Shown here in pieces: positions 40,879 to 50,005 of a DNA stretch of 64,000 nt. A program made the translations under genes and the position numbers. Source of the DNA: Ascidiaceihabitans sp029251465 (GTDB taxonomy: Bacteria > Pseudomonadota > Alphaproteobacteria > Rhodobacterales > Rhodobacteraceae); assembly GCF_042932805.1 (NCBI RefSeq), contig NZ_CP170633.1, positions 4,030,001 to 4,094,000 of the forward strand, read 5' to 3'. Numbering within the stretch: position 1 is the first letter of the stretch; the number at the start of each line of letters is the position of its first letter. The notes under the pieces were generated by a model, which had not been told where the DNA came from, did no database searches, and saw only the letters and a list, made by a program, of their open reading frames with translations.

Positions 40879-41829
40879 CTAGGCAGGTTCACGCAGCACA
40901 CGTGGGACTTTGAATTCAACGTTTTCGATAGCGGTTTCGACCATTTCGGTGGTCACGTCATAACGTGATTTGAATGCGTCGATGACTTCGTTGATCAGCA
41001 CTTCCGGGGCAGAGGCCCCAGCGGTGATCCCGATAGACGTGATCCCATCCAAGCTTCGCCAGTCGATGTCTGTAGCCCTTTGCACCAGTTGTGCATAGCC
41101 GCATCCTGCGCGTGCGCCTACTTCGACCAGTCGTTTGGAGTTGGAAGAGTTGGGCGCGCCAACCACCAACATCGCGTCGCATTTGGGTGCCATGGCTTTG
41201 ACCGCTTCTTGGCGGTTGGTCGTGGCGTAGCAAATGTCTTCTTTGTGCGGGCCGACGATGGCGGGAAACCGCATTTGCAGCGCGCTCACGATATCGGCGG
41301 TGTCATCGACACTTAGTGTGGTTTGCGTCACGTAGGCCAGGTTTTCCGGGTCACGGACAGTCAGGGTCGCCACATCGTCCGGAGTTTCGACCAGCAGCAC
41401 TTCGCCCTCGGGCAGCTGCCCCATGGTGCCGACGGTTTCAGGGTGTCCTTCATGCCCGATCATGATCATTTGCAGGCCATTGTCGGAATGGCGCTGGGCC
41501 TCGATGTGGACCTTGCTGACCAGCGGGCAGGTGGCGTCGACATAAACCATATTGCGGGCAAGGGCCGCGTTGGGCACGGATTTTGGCACCCCGTGCGCCG
41601 AGAAAATCACCGGCCGGTCATCAGGGCATTCGGACAAGTCTTCGACAAACACCGCCCCTTTGTCGCGCAGCCCGTCGACGACAAATTTGTTGTGCACGAT
41701 TTCGTGGCGCACAAAGACCGGCGCGCCCCACTTTTCCAACGCCATTTCGACGATCTTGATGGCGCGGTCAACGCCAGCACAAAAGCCCCGCGGCGCGGCA
41801 AGGTATAGCGTGAGGGGGGATTGTGTCAT
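40879..41829 (-). CDS. ispH: 4-hydroxy-3-methylbut-2-enyl diphosphate reductase
   Basis: Last enzyme of the MEP isoprenoid pathway, a [4Fe-4S] protein. The three cluster cysteines are in APRGFCAGVDRAI, VDATCPLVSKVH and GAPNSSNSKRL's preceding region with YATTNRQEAV; the active-site HGV (FSAHGVPKSV) is present. 316 residues. I use the ATG with GGAG six bases upstream rather than the one seven codons earlier. Confidence 0.96.
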   Translation of the reverse strand: MTQSPLTLYLAAPRGFCAGVDRAIKIVEMALEKWGAPVFVRHEIVHNKFVVDGLRDKGAVFVEDLSECPDDRPVIFSAHGVPKSVPNAALARNMVYVDATCPLVSKVHIEAQRHSDNGLQMIMIGHEGHPETVGTMGQLPEGEVLLVETPDDVATLTVRDPENLAYVTQTTLSVDDTADIVSALQMRFPAIVGPHKEDICYATTNRQEAVKAMAPKCDAMLVVGAPNSSNSKRLVEVGARAGCGYAQLVQRATDIDWRSLDGITSIGITAGASAPEVLINEVIDAFKSRYDVTTEMVETAIENVEFKVPRVLREPA

Positions 41830-41910
41830 GGACGTCTCCGGCAGTGTCATGCGTCATACGTAGTGCGCGTACGCTCAGGCGTCCAGTGTCACAAAAGTGG
41901 CGAAAATGCA

Positions 41911-41942
41911 AAACGCCGGCCAAGTTTCCCTGCCGGCGTTTC
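41911..41942 (-). terminator. Terminator of the NYN-domain gene
   Basis: A 10-bp stem AAACGCCGGC/GCCGGCGTTT with an 11-base loop; on the minus strand it ends in TTTT. It lies 21 bases past the stop codon. Confidence 0.88.
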
Positions 41943-41962
41943 ATTCAATACTTTGGATCAGG

Positions 41963-42538
41963 TTAGTCTTGTGCTGCAACCATAGTTTCGCGCTGCTCTG
42001 GCGTGAATTCACGTGGCGGGCGGCCGATGACGTCCTTGAGTTCATCCAGCTCGATGAAGTTGTCCGCTTGGCGGCGCAATTCATCTGAAATCATCGGGGG
42101 CTGGCTGCGGATTGTTGACACAACAGAGACGCGCACGCCTTGGCGTTGCAGGCTTTCGACCAGTGGACGGAAATCACCGTCGCCCGAGAAAAGCACGATG
42201 TGGTCAACGCGCGGTGCCAGTTCCATCGCATCCACGGCCAATTCGATGTCCATGTTGCCTTTGACCTTACGCCGCCCCATCGAGTCGGTGTATTCTTTGG
42301 CCGGCTTGGTGACCATGGTGAAGCCGTTGTAGTTCAGCCAGTCAACCAATGGACGGATCGGCGAATATTCGTCATTTTCAAGCAAAGCTGTGTAGTAGAA
42401 CGCGCGCAGCAATTTGCCACGGCGCATAAATTCTGTGCGAAGCAGTTTGTAGTCGATATCAAAGCCGAGCGATTTCGCAGCCGCGTACAAATTTGATCCA
42501 TCGATGAACAGAGCCAAACGCTCATCTTTATAAAACAT
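41963..42538 (-). CDS. NYN domain protein (LabA/DUF88 family)
   Basis: A 191-residue PIN-like ribonuclease-fold protein. Conserved acidic residues appear in ALFIDGSNLYAAAK, KGNMDIELAVDAM and VLFSGDGDFRPLVESL. Members are presumed to act on RNA; the best-known relative, LabA, affects circadian output in cyanobacteria. The ATG has AAGGA six bases upstream. It is divergent from folK. Confidence 0.9.
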   Translation of the reverse strand: MFYKDERLALFIDGSNLYAAAKSLGFDIDYKLLRTEFMRRGKLLRAFYYTALLENDEYSPIRPLVDWLNYNGFTMVTKPAKEYTDSMGRRKVKGNMDIELAVDAMELAPRVDHIVLFSGDGDFRPLVESLQRQGVRVSVVSTIRSQPPMISDELRRQADNFIELDELKDVIGRPPREFTPEQRETMVAAQD

Positions 42539-42684
42539 TAAGTGTCCTTCCGAAGAACCTTGTGCGCCCGAGTGTGAGTGGTGTGAGGCGTGGAAATGAA
42601 ATATGGCAACGCACAATGGGGAAAATAGGGGTTTATGCTGATGCTGCAAGTCACCATTCTGCGCAAAAGGGGGGAATTTCGCCT

Positions 42685-43248
42685 ATGAGTACCTCAAATA
42701 TGATCGTTGCCCTAGGGGCAAACCAACCCACGTTGGAAAAATCCCTTAAGGTTACCCTAGGGCACGCAATTCAATCCATAGGCGAAAATGGGGCGGTGAT
42801 TCGCGCAACCAGTCGATTTTACCAGACGCCCTGCTTTCCTGCGGGGGCCGGGCCGGACTATTTGAATGCCGCGGTTTTGATCCAGGCAGACTGGACGGCG
42901 ACCCAAGCCTTGGCAATCTTGCACCGTATCGAGCAGGATTTTGGCCGTGCGCGTGTTCAGCGTTGGGGCCAGCGCACGTTGGATCTGGATCTGATCGCAT
43001 ACGACGATGTTGTGGCACCTGATCTGGAAACCTACCAGCATTGGCGTGATCTGCACATTGAAACCCAAAAGATGCGCGCACCTGATCAACTGATTCTGCC
43101 GCATCCTCGCCTACAAGACCGTGCGTTTGTTTTGGTTCCGATGGCCGACGTGGCCCCCGATTGGGTACATCCTGTGTCCGGCCTCAGTGTAAAACAGATG
43201 TTGGCGCAGTTGCCGCAGGACGAAAAAGACCTGGTTGTGGCCCTATAA
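42685..43248 (+). CDS. folK: 6-hydroxymethyl-7,8-dihydropterin pyrophosphokinase
   Basis: A folate-pathway enzyme of 187 residues transferring pyrophosphate from ATP to the pterin. Motifs are IVALGANQP, SRFYQTPCFPAG, RWGQRTLDLDLIAYDD (the HPPK signature) and LPHPRLQDRAFVLVPMADVAPDW. It starts at MSTSNMIV, after a GGGGGA stretch. An insertion between DLDL and the LPHP motif (about 25 residues, ETYQHWRDLHIETQKM) is longer than in E. coli FolK. Confidence 0.93.
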   Translation: MSTSNMIVALGANQPTLEKSLKVTLGHAIQSIGENGAVIRATSRFYQTPCFPAGAGPDYLNAAVLIQADWTATQALAILHRIEQDFGRARVQRWGQRTLDLDLIAYDDVVAPDLETYQHWRDLHIETQKMRAPDQLILPHPRLQDRAFVLVPMADVAPDWVHPVSGLSVKQMLAQLPQDEKDLVVAL

Positions 43249-43347
43249 AACCTCACGAAAACCGTTCAAAATGCGCTTGTAAATCCACCCAAAGGGCACT
43301 AGATAACGGCCTCTAACACTGATCATTTATGTTACTGGAGCTTGCTC

Positions 43348-43701
43348 ATGGCCCGCGTCACCGTCGAAGATTGCGTAGACAAAGTCCCTAACCGGTTTGA
43401 ACTGGTTATGTTGGCGTCACATCGTGCCCGCGAAATTTCGGCCGGTTCTGCCGTGACCGTTGACCGCGACAACGACAAAAACCCTGTCGTTTCCTTGCGC
43501 GAAATCGCCGAAGAAACCCAGAGCGCTGATGATCTGCGCGAGCGTCTGATCGAAAGCAACCAGACCCAGATCGAAGTTGATGAAGCCGAAGAAGACGCCA
43601 TGGCGCTTCTTATGGGTGCCGAGCAGGACAAACCTGACGAAGACAGCATGAACGAAGAAATGTTGCTGCGTCAGCTGATGGCCGCTCAGGGCCAAGGCTA
43701 A
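43348..43701 (+). CDS. rpoZ: RNA polymerase omega subunit
   Basis: A 117-residue protein with MARVTVEDCVDKVPNRFELVMLASHRAREI, the canonical N-terminus, and SLREIAEET. It helps assemble RNA polymerase and forms part of the ppGpp site. GGAG stands seven bases before the ATG. The usual pairing with rsh downstream is conserved. Confidence 0.97.
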   Translation: MARVTVEDCVDKVPNRFELVMLASHRAREISAGSAVTVDRDNDKNPVVSLREIAEETQSADDLRERLIESNQTQIEVDEAEEDAMALLMGAEQDKPDEDSMNEEMLLRQLMAAQGQG

Positions 43702-43727
43702 GCACAACGCTTTAGGACGCGGACCAC

Positions 43728-45875
43728 ATGATATCTGCCGACGATCTGATCGCTCTGGTCCGCACCTACAATCCGAAAACCAATGAACAGCTTATCAGGG
43801 CCGCCTATGACTATGGCGGCCTTATGCACGAGGGCCAGTTCCGTCATTCGGGCGAGCCCTATTTTAGTCATCCTGTCACGGTTGCTGCCATTCTGACCGA
43901 ACAGCAACTGGATGACGCCACGATCATCACCGCATTGCTGCACGACACGATCGAGGACACCAAGGCGTCGTTCTCGTCCGTATCCGAAATGTTCGGGACA
44001 GAGATCGCGATGCTGGTCGACAGTGTCACCAAACTGACCAACTTGCAGCTGAACAGCACTGAAACCAAGCAGGCCGAGAATTTTCGCAAGCTGTTCATGG
44101 CCATGTCCAAGGACATGCGCGTCATTCTGGTCAAGTTGGCGGATCGTCTGCACAACATGCGCACGATCAAATCCATGCGCCCCGACAAGCAGGTCCAAAA
44201 GGCGCGTGAAACGATGGATATCTATGCGCCACTTGCCGGTCGCATGGGGATGCAGTGGATGCGCGAAGAGCTGGAGGATCTGGCCTTTCGCGTCCTCAAC
44301 CCCGAGGGGCGGTCATCGATCATGCGCCGTTTCGTGCTGTTGCAACGCGAAACCGGTGATGTGATCCAGAAGATCACGGGCGACATGCGGGCCGAGCTGA
44401 AAAAGGCAGGCATCAAAGCCGAAGTGTATGGGCGTGCCAAAAAACCCTATTCGATCTGGCGCAAGATGCAGGAAAAAGAGCTGTCGTTCAGCCGTCTTTC
44501 CGACATTTACGGGTTCCGTGTCATTACCGACTCCGAGGATGACGTTTATCGCACGCTTGGTACGATCCATCAGCGCTGGTTCGCGGTTCCGGGCCGTTTT
44601 AAGGACTACGTTAGCCAGCCCAAAACCAACGGGTATCGTTCAATCCACACCACGGTTTCTGGGCGCGATGGCAAACGGGTCGAGGTTCAGATCAGGACCC
44701 GTCAGATGCACGATGTCGCCGAAACCGGCGTTGCTGCACACTGGTCCTATCGTGATGGCAAACGGTCGCAAAACCCGTTTGCAGTTGATCCATCCAAATG
44801 GATTGCGCAGTTGACCGAGCAATTTGATTCAGAAGAAAACCACGAGGATTTCCTCGAGGCGGTCAAGCTGGAAATGTATTCCGATCAGGTGTTTTGCTTT
44901 ACGCCCAAGGGCGAGGTGGTCAAGCTGCCGCGCGGTGCGACGCCAATCGATTTCGCCTATGCGATCCACACGCGGATCGGCAACGCCTGTGTGGGTGCCA
45001 AGATCGACGGCATGCGCGTACCGCTGTGGACCCGTGTGAAAAACGGCCAATCGGTCGAGGTTATCACTGCCGAGGGGCAAACGCCGCAGACGACTTGGCT
45101 GGAAATTGCCACAACGGGCAAAGCCAGAACCGCAATTCGGCGCAGCCTGCGCGAAGCTGATCGCGACCGGTTTATCAAACTCGGGCGCGAACTGGCCCGA
45201 TCCGCATTTGGGCAACTTGGTAAAAAGGCGACGGACAAGGCGCTGTCGACGGCTGCCAAACATTTGCGCCTGACGGATGCGGACGAAGTTCTGGCCCGTC
45301 TTGGCAGTGCCGAACTGACGGGGCGCGAAGTCGTCACCGCGATTTACCCGGACCTGTCACCAAAAGAAGGCAAGGCGGTGGATTCGCGCCGCGCCGTGAT
45401 CGGCCTGGGCAAAGGGCAGTCGTTCAAACGGGCTGCATGTTGCGAACCTTTGCCCGGAGAGCGGATCATCGGCATCACGTTTCGCGGTCAGGGCGTCATG
45501 GTGCACGCCATCGACTGTGCGCGCCTCGCCTCGTTCGAGGAATCGCCAGAGCGGTGGATCGATCTGCATTGGCACGACGGTACCCACGCGGCCGAGTACG
45601 GTGCCACGCTGCAAATGACGATTGGCAATGACGCAGGTGTCCTTGGTCGTATCTGCACCTTGATCGGCGAGACCGGCGCAAATATCTCAGATCTACATTT
45701 TGTGGACCGCAAACCTGACTTTTACCGTTTGCTGATTTATGTGGAATTACGAGACGCGTCGCATTTGCATTCGCTGATGCGCGTTCTAGAAGCAGAAAAC
45801 GAAGTCGCAACAATTGAACGTTACAGAGATACGGCAACTTCTGAACCGGACGGTACGCAATCGCGTCCCCATTAA
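43728..45875 (+). CDS. rsh: Bifunctional (p)ppGpp synthetase/hydrolase
   Basis: A 715-residue RelA/SpoT homologue. The HD hydrolase (25-180) keeps LLHDTIEDTKAS, the synthetase (230-360) keeps GYRSIHTTVSG and VEVQIRTRQMHDVAE, so both activities are likely. A TGS domain (CFTPKGEVVKLPRGATPIDFAYAIHT), a helical/zinc-finger-like part (AACCEPLPGERIIGI with CC) and a C-terminal ACT domain (GRICTLIGETGANISDLHFVDR) follow. This is the single long Rsh of alphaproteobacteria. rpoZ lies 26 bases upstream. Confidence 0.96.
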   Translation: MISADDLIALVRTYNPKTNEQLIRAAYDYGGLMHEGQFRHSGEPYFSHPVTVAAILTEQQLDDATIITALLHDTIEDTKASFSSVSEMFGTEIAMLVDSVTKLTNLQLNSTETKQAENFRKLFMAMSKDMRVILVKLADRLHNMRTIKSMRPDKQVQKARETMDIYAPLAGRMGMQWMREELEDLAFRVLNPEGRSSIMRRFVLLQRETGDVIQKITGDMRAELKKAGIKAEVYGRAKKPYSIWRKMQEKELSFSRLSDIYGFRVITDSEDDVYRTLGTIHQRWFAVPGRFKDYVSQPKTNGYRSIHTTVSGRDGKRVEVQIRTRQMHDVAETGVAAHWSYRDGKRSQNPFAVDPSKWIAQLTEQFDSEENHEDFLEAVKLEMYSDQVFCFTPKGEVVKLPRGATPIDFAYAIHTRIGNACVGAKIDGMRVPLWTRVKNGQSVEVITAEGQTPQTTWLEIATTGKARTAIRRSLREADRDRFIKLGRELARSAFGQLGKKATDKALSTAAKHLRLTDADEVLARLGSAELTGREVVTAIYPDLSPKEGKAVDSRRAVIGLGKGQSFKRAACCEPLPGERIIGITFRGQGVMVHAIDCARLASFEESPERWIDLHWHDGTHAAEYGATLQMTIGNDAGVLGRICTLIGETGANISDLHFVDRKPDFYRLLIYVELRDASHLHSLMRVLEAENEVATIERYRDTATSEPDGTQSRPH

Positions 45876-45890
45876 ACAAAGGGCTAAGCG

Positions 45891-46556
45891 TTGATATTCA
45901 AACGCCGCGATCCAAAAACATATCTGCGCGCGGTGGTCGAATTCGTTTGGCCACGCGGCGGATGGGCGCGCGCGTTTCACTATGTCCGCCACCGTTTGCG
46001 CCGCCTACCCGACAGCCCTGAGCGTATTGCACGCGGCATGTGGGCGGGTGTTTTCGCTGCATTCACGCCGTTTTATGGTTTGCACTTTGTGGTTGCGGTC
46101 GTGATGGCGCGCGTGATGCGTGGCAACATGCTGGCGTCCTTGATGGGCACGTTCTTTGGCAATCCTTTGACCTATTTTCCGATTGGCTTGGCAGCATTGA
46201 AAACCGGGCATTGGATGCTTGGCACCGAAATGGAAGAAGGCGCGCATCGTTCCTTTACTGGCAAATTCTGGGATGCGGGCGCTGATCTTTGGTACAACCT
46301 CAAGGCTGTCTTTATGGGGCAGCCAACCGATTGGCGTGGCCTGTCGGTGTTCTATGACGAAGTGTTCTACCCCTATTTGGTTGGCGGCATCGTTCCGGGC
46401 ATCGTTGCGGCCACAATCGTTTACTATGTCAGCGTTCCGTTGATCCGCGCCTACCAGCACCGGCGCAAAGGTCTGATAAAAGCCAAATTCGAAGCGCTGA
46501 AAGCCAAGGCCGCCGCCAAAGCAGAAGCAAAGCGCAAGGTCGAGGATCAGGGTTAG
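45891..46556 (+). CDS. DUF2062 membrane protein
   Basis: A 221-residue protein with two or three membrane segments; the DUF2062 core is ARGMWAGVFAAFTPFYGLHFVVAVVMA with FFGNPLTYFPIGLAALKTG. The C-terminus is a Lys/Ala-rich coiled helix. It begins with TTG, preceded by AAGGG seven bases upstream. It follows rsh after 15 bases and is probably in the same operon. Function unknown. Confidence 0.87.
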   Translation: MIFKRRDPKTYLRAVVEFVWPRGGWARAFHYVRHRLRRLPDSPERIARGMWAGVFAAFTPFYGLHFVVAVVMARVMRGNMLASLMGTFFGNPLTYFPIGLAALKTGHWMLGTEMEEGAHRSFTGKFWDAGADLWYNLKAVFMGQPTDWRGLSVFYDEVFYPYLVGGIVPGIVAATIVYYVSVPLIRAYQHRRKGLIKAKFEALKAKAAAKAEAKRKVEDQG

Positions 46557-46712
46557 GCGCTATCTGCTGATCGACCTAGGCGTGGTTTGTTGAACGAAAT
46601 CAGACGTCCTCTTGTGTCGGTACAATTCTCTTGGGCGCACGTCTTTCCCCCTGCGCGCCAAACTGATTAGAGTGCCATAAATCGTTTTGGCGACTCTTAT
46701 CAGGGGATCTGC

Positions 46713-47468
46713 ATGACCTATTCCAGCAAGCTGCGCCTCGGCGTGAACATCGACCACGTGGCAACTGTGCGCAACGCACGCGGCGGTGACACGCCTGATC
46801 CGCTGCGCGCCGCACGTATCGCACAAGAATGCGGCGCAGACGGGATCACAGCACATTTGCGCGAAGACCGCCGCCACATCTCGGATGCGGACATCGAAGG
46901 GTTGATGGACATTCTGACCATCCCGCTGAACTTTGAAATGGCCGCAACGGACGAAATGCAGGCCATCGCGTTGCGTCACAAACCACATGCGGTTTGCATC
47001 GTTCCTGAGAAACGCGAAGAACGCACAACCGAAGGCGGGCTAGAGGTTGCGCGCGAGGAAAACAAGCTGGCGCATTTTATCGCGCCGTTGCGCGAGGCTG
47101 GCTGCCGCGTGTCGATCTTTATCGCCGCAGATCAACGTCAGATCGACGCCGCACACCGCATTGGCGCACAGGTGATCGAATTGCATTCGGGTGCCTATTG
47201 CGATGCCCACCACGAGGGACGTTTTGAGGATCGCGACCGCGAATTAATAGCGCTGCGCGAGATGAGCACTTATGCCCATTCACTGGGCCTCGAGGTGCAC
47301 GTGGGTCACGGTTTGACCTACGAAACGGTGAAACCTGTTGCGGCCTTTCCAGAAGTGATGGAACTGAACATCGGGCATTTCCTGATCGGCGAGGCGATTT
47401 TTCGCGGGTTGGACCCGGCAATGGCAGAAATGCGCCGCCTGATGGATGAAGCGCGAGCAGGCAAATGA
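46713..47468 (+). CDS. pdxJ: Pyridoxine 5'-phosphate synthase
   Basis: A 251-residue TIM-barrel enzyme that condenses aminoacetone phosphate with deoxyxylulose phosphate. Family motifs are LGVNIDHVATVRNARGGDTPDPL, DGITAHLREDRRHI, CIVPEKREERTTEGGL and LEVHVGHGLTYET. GGGGA precedes the ATG. It overlaps the next gene by four bases; the order pdxJ-(membrane protein)-acpS-lepB-rnc-era-recO is widespread in alphaproteobacteria. Confidence 0.97.
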   Translation: MTYSSKLRLGVNIDHVATVRNARGGDTPDPLRAARIAQECGADGITAHLREDRRHISDADIEGLMDILTIPLNFEMAATDEMQAIALRHKPHAVCIVPEKREERTTEGGLEVAREENKLAHFIAPLREAGCRVSIFIAADQRQIDAAHRIGAQVIELHSGAYCDAHHEGRFEDRDRELIALREMSTYAHSLGLEVHVGHGLTYETVKPVAAFPEVMELNIGHFLIGEAIFRGLDPAMAEMRRLMDEARAGK

Positions 47469-47926
47469 CCGAAGGTTACAAAATCGGGTACTGGCGCTTT
47501 AGCGCGTGGTTTTTAGGCCTGTCGATTGCGATCCCTGCGGCCTCGTTTGCGCTTAAGGCGGCGACGGGTGTCGAGCTTGGTCAATTTGCGGGCACGATCA
47601 TCCCGATGATCGTCGCCTCGATGCAAGAAGGTGTGCAATTTGCACGTGGCACAAAACGTGCGCCCGGTGGCAAGGAACGGTTTTTGATGGCGCGGATGTT
47701 GACCTGCATCGCGATCGCCTGGACCAGTGTGTTGGTGTTTGTGACGGTTCTGTTTGCGCCACAAATCGGCGCGGTTTTGATGTCGACACTGGGGCCTGCG
47801 GTGCTGATGGGATTGATCCTGTTCATGATCGCAATCTTCTTTTTCATGGCTTGGATGTTTGTCGGCATGGGGGCGCGAAACGAAATGAAATTGGTCAGTA
47901 AAAACGTGACCAAGGATTTCGAATGA
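47465..47926 (+). CDS. ABZJ_00895-type membrane protein
   Basis: A 153-residue protein with four hydrophobic segments: FSAWFLGLSIAIPAASFALK, GTIIPMIVASMQEGVQFARG, CIAIAWTSVLVFVTVLF and VLMGLILFMIAIFFFMAWMFVGMG. The pattern resembles the ABZJ_00895 family of small membrane proteins. ATGA overlaps on both sides couple it to pdxJ and acpS. Function unknown. Confidence 0.72.
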   Translation: MTEGYKIGYWRFSAWFLGLSIAIPAASFALKAATGVELGQFAGTIIPMIVASMQEGVQFARGTKRAPGGKERFLMARMLTCIAIAWTSVLVFVTVLFAPQIGAVLMSTLGPAVLMGLILFMIAIFFFMAWMFVGMGARNEMKLVSKNVTKDFE

Positions 47927-48321
47927 TCCTTGGTATCGGAACTGACCTCGCCAACATCGAACGGATCCAAGGCGTGTTGGATCGGCATGGCGACCGGTTT
48001 CGCAATCGGGTGTTCACAGACATCGAACAAGCCAAAGCTGCGCGGCGCAAGGACGTAGCTGGAACCTATGCCAAACGCTGGGCCGCAAAAGAGGCGTGCT
48101 CAAAGGCGCTGGGCACAGGCCTGCGTATGGGCATTTCGTGGAAAGACATGGCCGTCAGTAATCTGGACACCGGTCAACCGGTGATGGCGGTGACGGGATG
48201 GGCGGCCGAGCGCCTGAAAAGCATGACACCGGACGGGCATGACGCAATCATCCATGTCACGTTGACCGACGATCACCCTTGGGCACAGGCGTTTGTCGTG
48301 ATCGAAGCCCGCCCAACATAG
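47923..48321 (+). CDS. acpS: Holo-acyl-carrier-protein synthase
   Basis: A 132-residue phosphopantetheinyl transferase that activates acyl carrier protein. MILGIGTDLANIERI carries the first metal-binding Asp, and KRWAAKEACSKALGTG carries the second motif. Trimeric AcpS type by length. It overlaps the gene before it by four bases. A single GTAAGG hairpin lies in the gap before lepB. Confidence 0.96.
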   Translation: MILGIGTDLANIERIQGVLDRHGDRFRNRVFTDIEQAKAARRKDVAGTYAKRWAAKEACSKALGTGLRMGISWKDMAVSNLDTGQPVMAVTGWAAERLKSMTPDGHDAIIHVTLTDDHPWAQAFVVIEARPT

Positions 48322-48345
48322 TCCCAACCGCCTGATATCTGACCG

Positions 48346-48368
48346 GTAAGGTGTGCGTGGCGCACACC
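48346..48368. repeat. Single GTAAGG hairpin repeat
   Basis: GTAA-GGTGTGCG-TGG-CGCACACC, with an 8-bp stem identical to that in the arms of the element at 35553-35635 except for one loop base. It occurs alone between acpS and lepB. Confidence 0.75.
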
Positions 48369-48435
48369 CCATGGCTTGACTTGCGCCCAGTGGAACCGCA
48401 TGTAGCTTGCAACACTTGAGCAGGGAAATTCGAAG

Positions 48436-49281
48436 ATGGCCAAAGCCGAAAAAAAAGAAGGCAATTCGATTATTGAGACGATTAAAACCGTGGTATACGC
48501 GCTTTTGATTGCCGGTGTCTTCCGCACGCTCTTTTTTCAACCGTTTTGGATCCCGTCAGGATCGATGAAAGAAACGCTTTTGATCGGCGATTTTCTGTTC
48601 GTAAACAAAATGGCCTACGGCTATTCCTACGCCTCTTGCCCCAGCATCAAAATCCAGCGTTTGGGCATTGATCTGGACGCGCAAAAACTGTGCGGCGTTT
48701 TTGATGGCGACAACGGCCGTTTCTGGGCGGGCGAACCTGATCGCGGTGACGTGGTTGTGTTTCGTCATCCGACAAATGGCACTGATTATATCAAACGTTT
48801 GGTTGGGCTGCCGGGCGACAAGGTACAAGTCACGAACGGCATTATCAGCTTGAATGGCGTGCCTGTGCCGCAGGTTCCGGTTGGCAATTTCACTGAAAAA
48901 AAAGCGCCTCAAGGGCCTCACCAGCTTAGCCCGCGCTGTGCAAATGGACCGGTCGGTGCAGGTGGTGTTTGCGAAAAAGAGCGCTACCAAGAGACCTTTC
49001 CCGAAGGTAACACACACGTCGTTTTGAACACCTTTAACCAACCAGGGTCACCCGACAACACTAAGGTATTTGCTGTTCCCGAAGGCCACTATTTCTTCAT
49101 GGGCGACAACCGCGACAACTCTAATGACAGCCGCGTCTCGCAGCTAAGTCGCGGCGTCGGGTTTGTTCCATACGAAAACCTGATTGGTCGGGCTGATCGC
49201 ATTATGTTCTCGTCTGCCGGCCGTTCAATGTTGTTTGTTTGGACATGGCGCGGCGACCGCTTCTTTAAGGCTGTCGATTGA
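48436..49281 (+). CDS. lepB: Signal peptidase I
   Basis: A 281-residue membrane serine protease that removes signal peptides. One N-terminal membrane helix (TIKTVVYALLIAGVFRTLFF) is followed by IPSGSMKETLL with catalytic Ser43, DYIKRLVGLPGD with Lys120, and the C-terminal box FMGDNRDNSNDSR. An insertion with cysteines (YASCPS, KLCGVF, SPRCANG, VCEKER) may form periplasmic disulphides. Confidence 0.97.
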   Translation: MAKAEKKEGNSIIETIKTVVYALLIAGVFRTLFFQPFWIPSGSMKETLLIGDFLFVNKMAYGYSYASCPSIKIQRLGIDLDAQKLCGVFDGDNGRFWAGEPDRGDVVVFRHPTNGTDYIKRLVGLPGDKVQVTNGIISLNGVPVPQVPVGNFTEKKAPQGPHQLSPRCANGPVGAGGVCEKERYQETFPEGNTHVVLNTFNQPGSPDNTKVFAVPEGHYFFMGDNRDNSNDSRVSQLSRGVGFVPYENLIGRADRIMFSSAGRSMLFVWTWRGDRFFKAVD

Positions 49282-49318
49282 TTTTTGACCTCACAAATCC
49301 CTTTCAGGTAGGTGCCTT

Positions 49319-50005
49319 GTGAAGCTCAGTGCCGAACTCAAAGCCTTTGAAGACCGCATCGCGCATCACTTCGAAACGCCTGTTTTGCTGACACGCGCGG
49401 TCACTCATTCGTCGATGTCCTCGCCCACGCGCAGCGATAACCAGCGGATGGAATTCCTTGGTGACCGCGTCCTGGGCTTGGTGATGTCCGAGGCCCTGTA
49501 TCAGGCCGACACCGATGCCGCCGAAGGTCAGTTGGCCCCGCGTTTCAATGCCCTCGTGCGCAAGGAAACTTGCGCAGATATCGCGCGCGATATTGGTTTG
49601 GGCGAGGTTTTGCGCCTTGGTCGCTCCGAGATGATTTCAGGTGGGCGCCGTAAACAAGCCTTGCTGGGTGACGCCATGGAGGCCGTGATTGCCGCTGTCT
49701 ATCTGGACGCCGGATACGACGCGGCCCGCACGATGATTTTACGCCTTTGGAAAACCCGCATCGAGACCGTCGATGATGACGCGCGTGATCCAAAGACGGC
49801 TTTGCAGGAATGGGCGCAAGCGCGTAAGCTGGCTCCACCGAAATACGTTGAAACTGCGCGCAGCGGGCCGGATCACGCTCCGGTTTTTACGATCGCCGCG
49901 CAACTGGACAATGGCACCTCTGCCACGGCAACCGCCGGATCAAAACGTCAGGCCGAACAGGCCGCAGCCAAAGCCCTTTTGGCAGAATTGGAAAGCACAC
50001 AATGA
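49319..50005 (+). CDS. rnc: Ribonuclease III
   Basis: A 228-residue double-strand-specific endonuclease. The signature QRMEFLGDRVLGLVMSEAL and the second acidic site GDAMEAVIAAVYLDAG belong to the nuclease domain, and the C-terminal third is a dsRNA-binding domain (DPKTALQEWAQAR, TAGSKRQAEQAAAKALL). The start is GTG, 37 bases after lepB. It overlaps era by four bases. Confidence 0.97.
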   Translation: MKLSAELKAFEDRIAHHFETPVLLTRAVTHSSMSSPTRSDNQRMEFLGDRVLGLVMSEALYQADTDAAEGQLAPRFNALVRKETCADIARDIGLGEVLRLGRSEMISGGRRKQALLGDAMEAVIAAVYLDAGYDAARTMILRLWKTRIETVDDDARDPKTALQEWAQARKLAPPKYVETARSGPDHAPVFTIAAQLDNGTSATATAGSKRQAEQAAAKALLAELESTQ

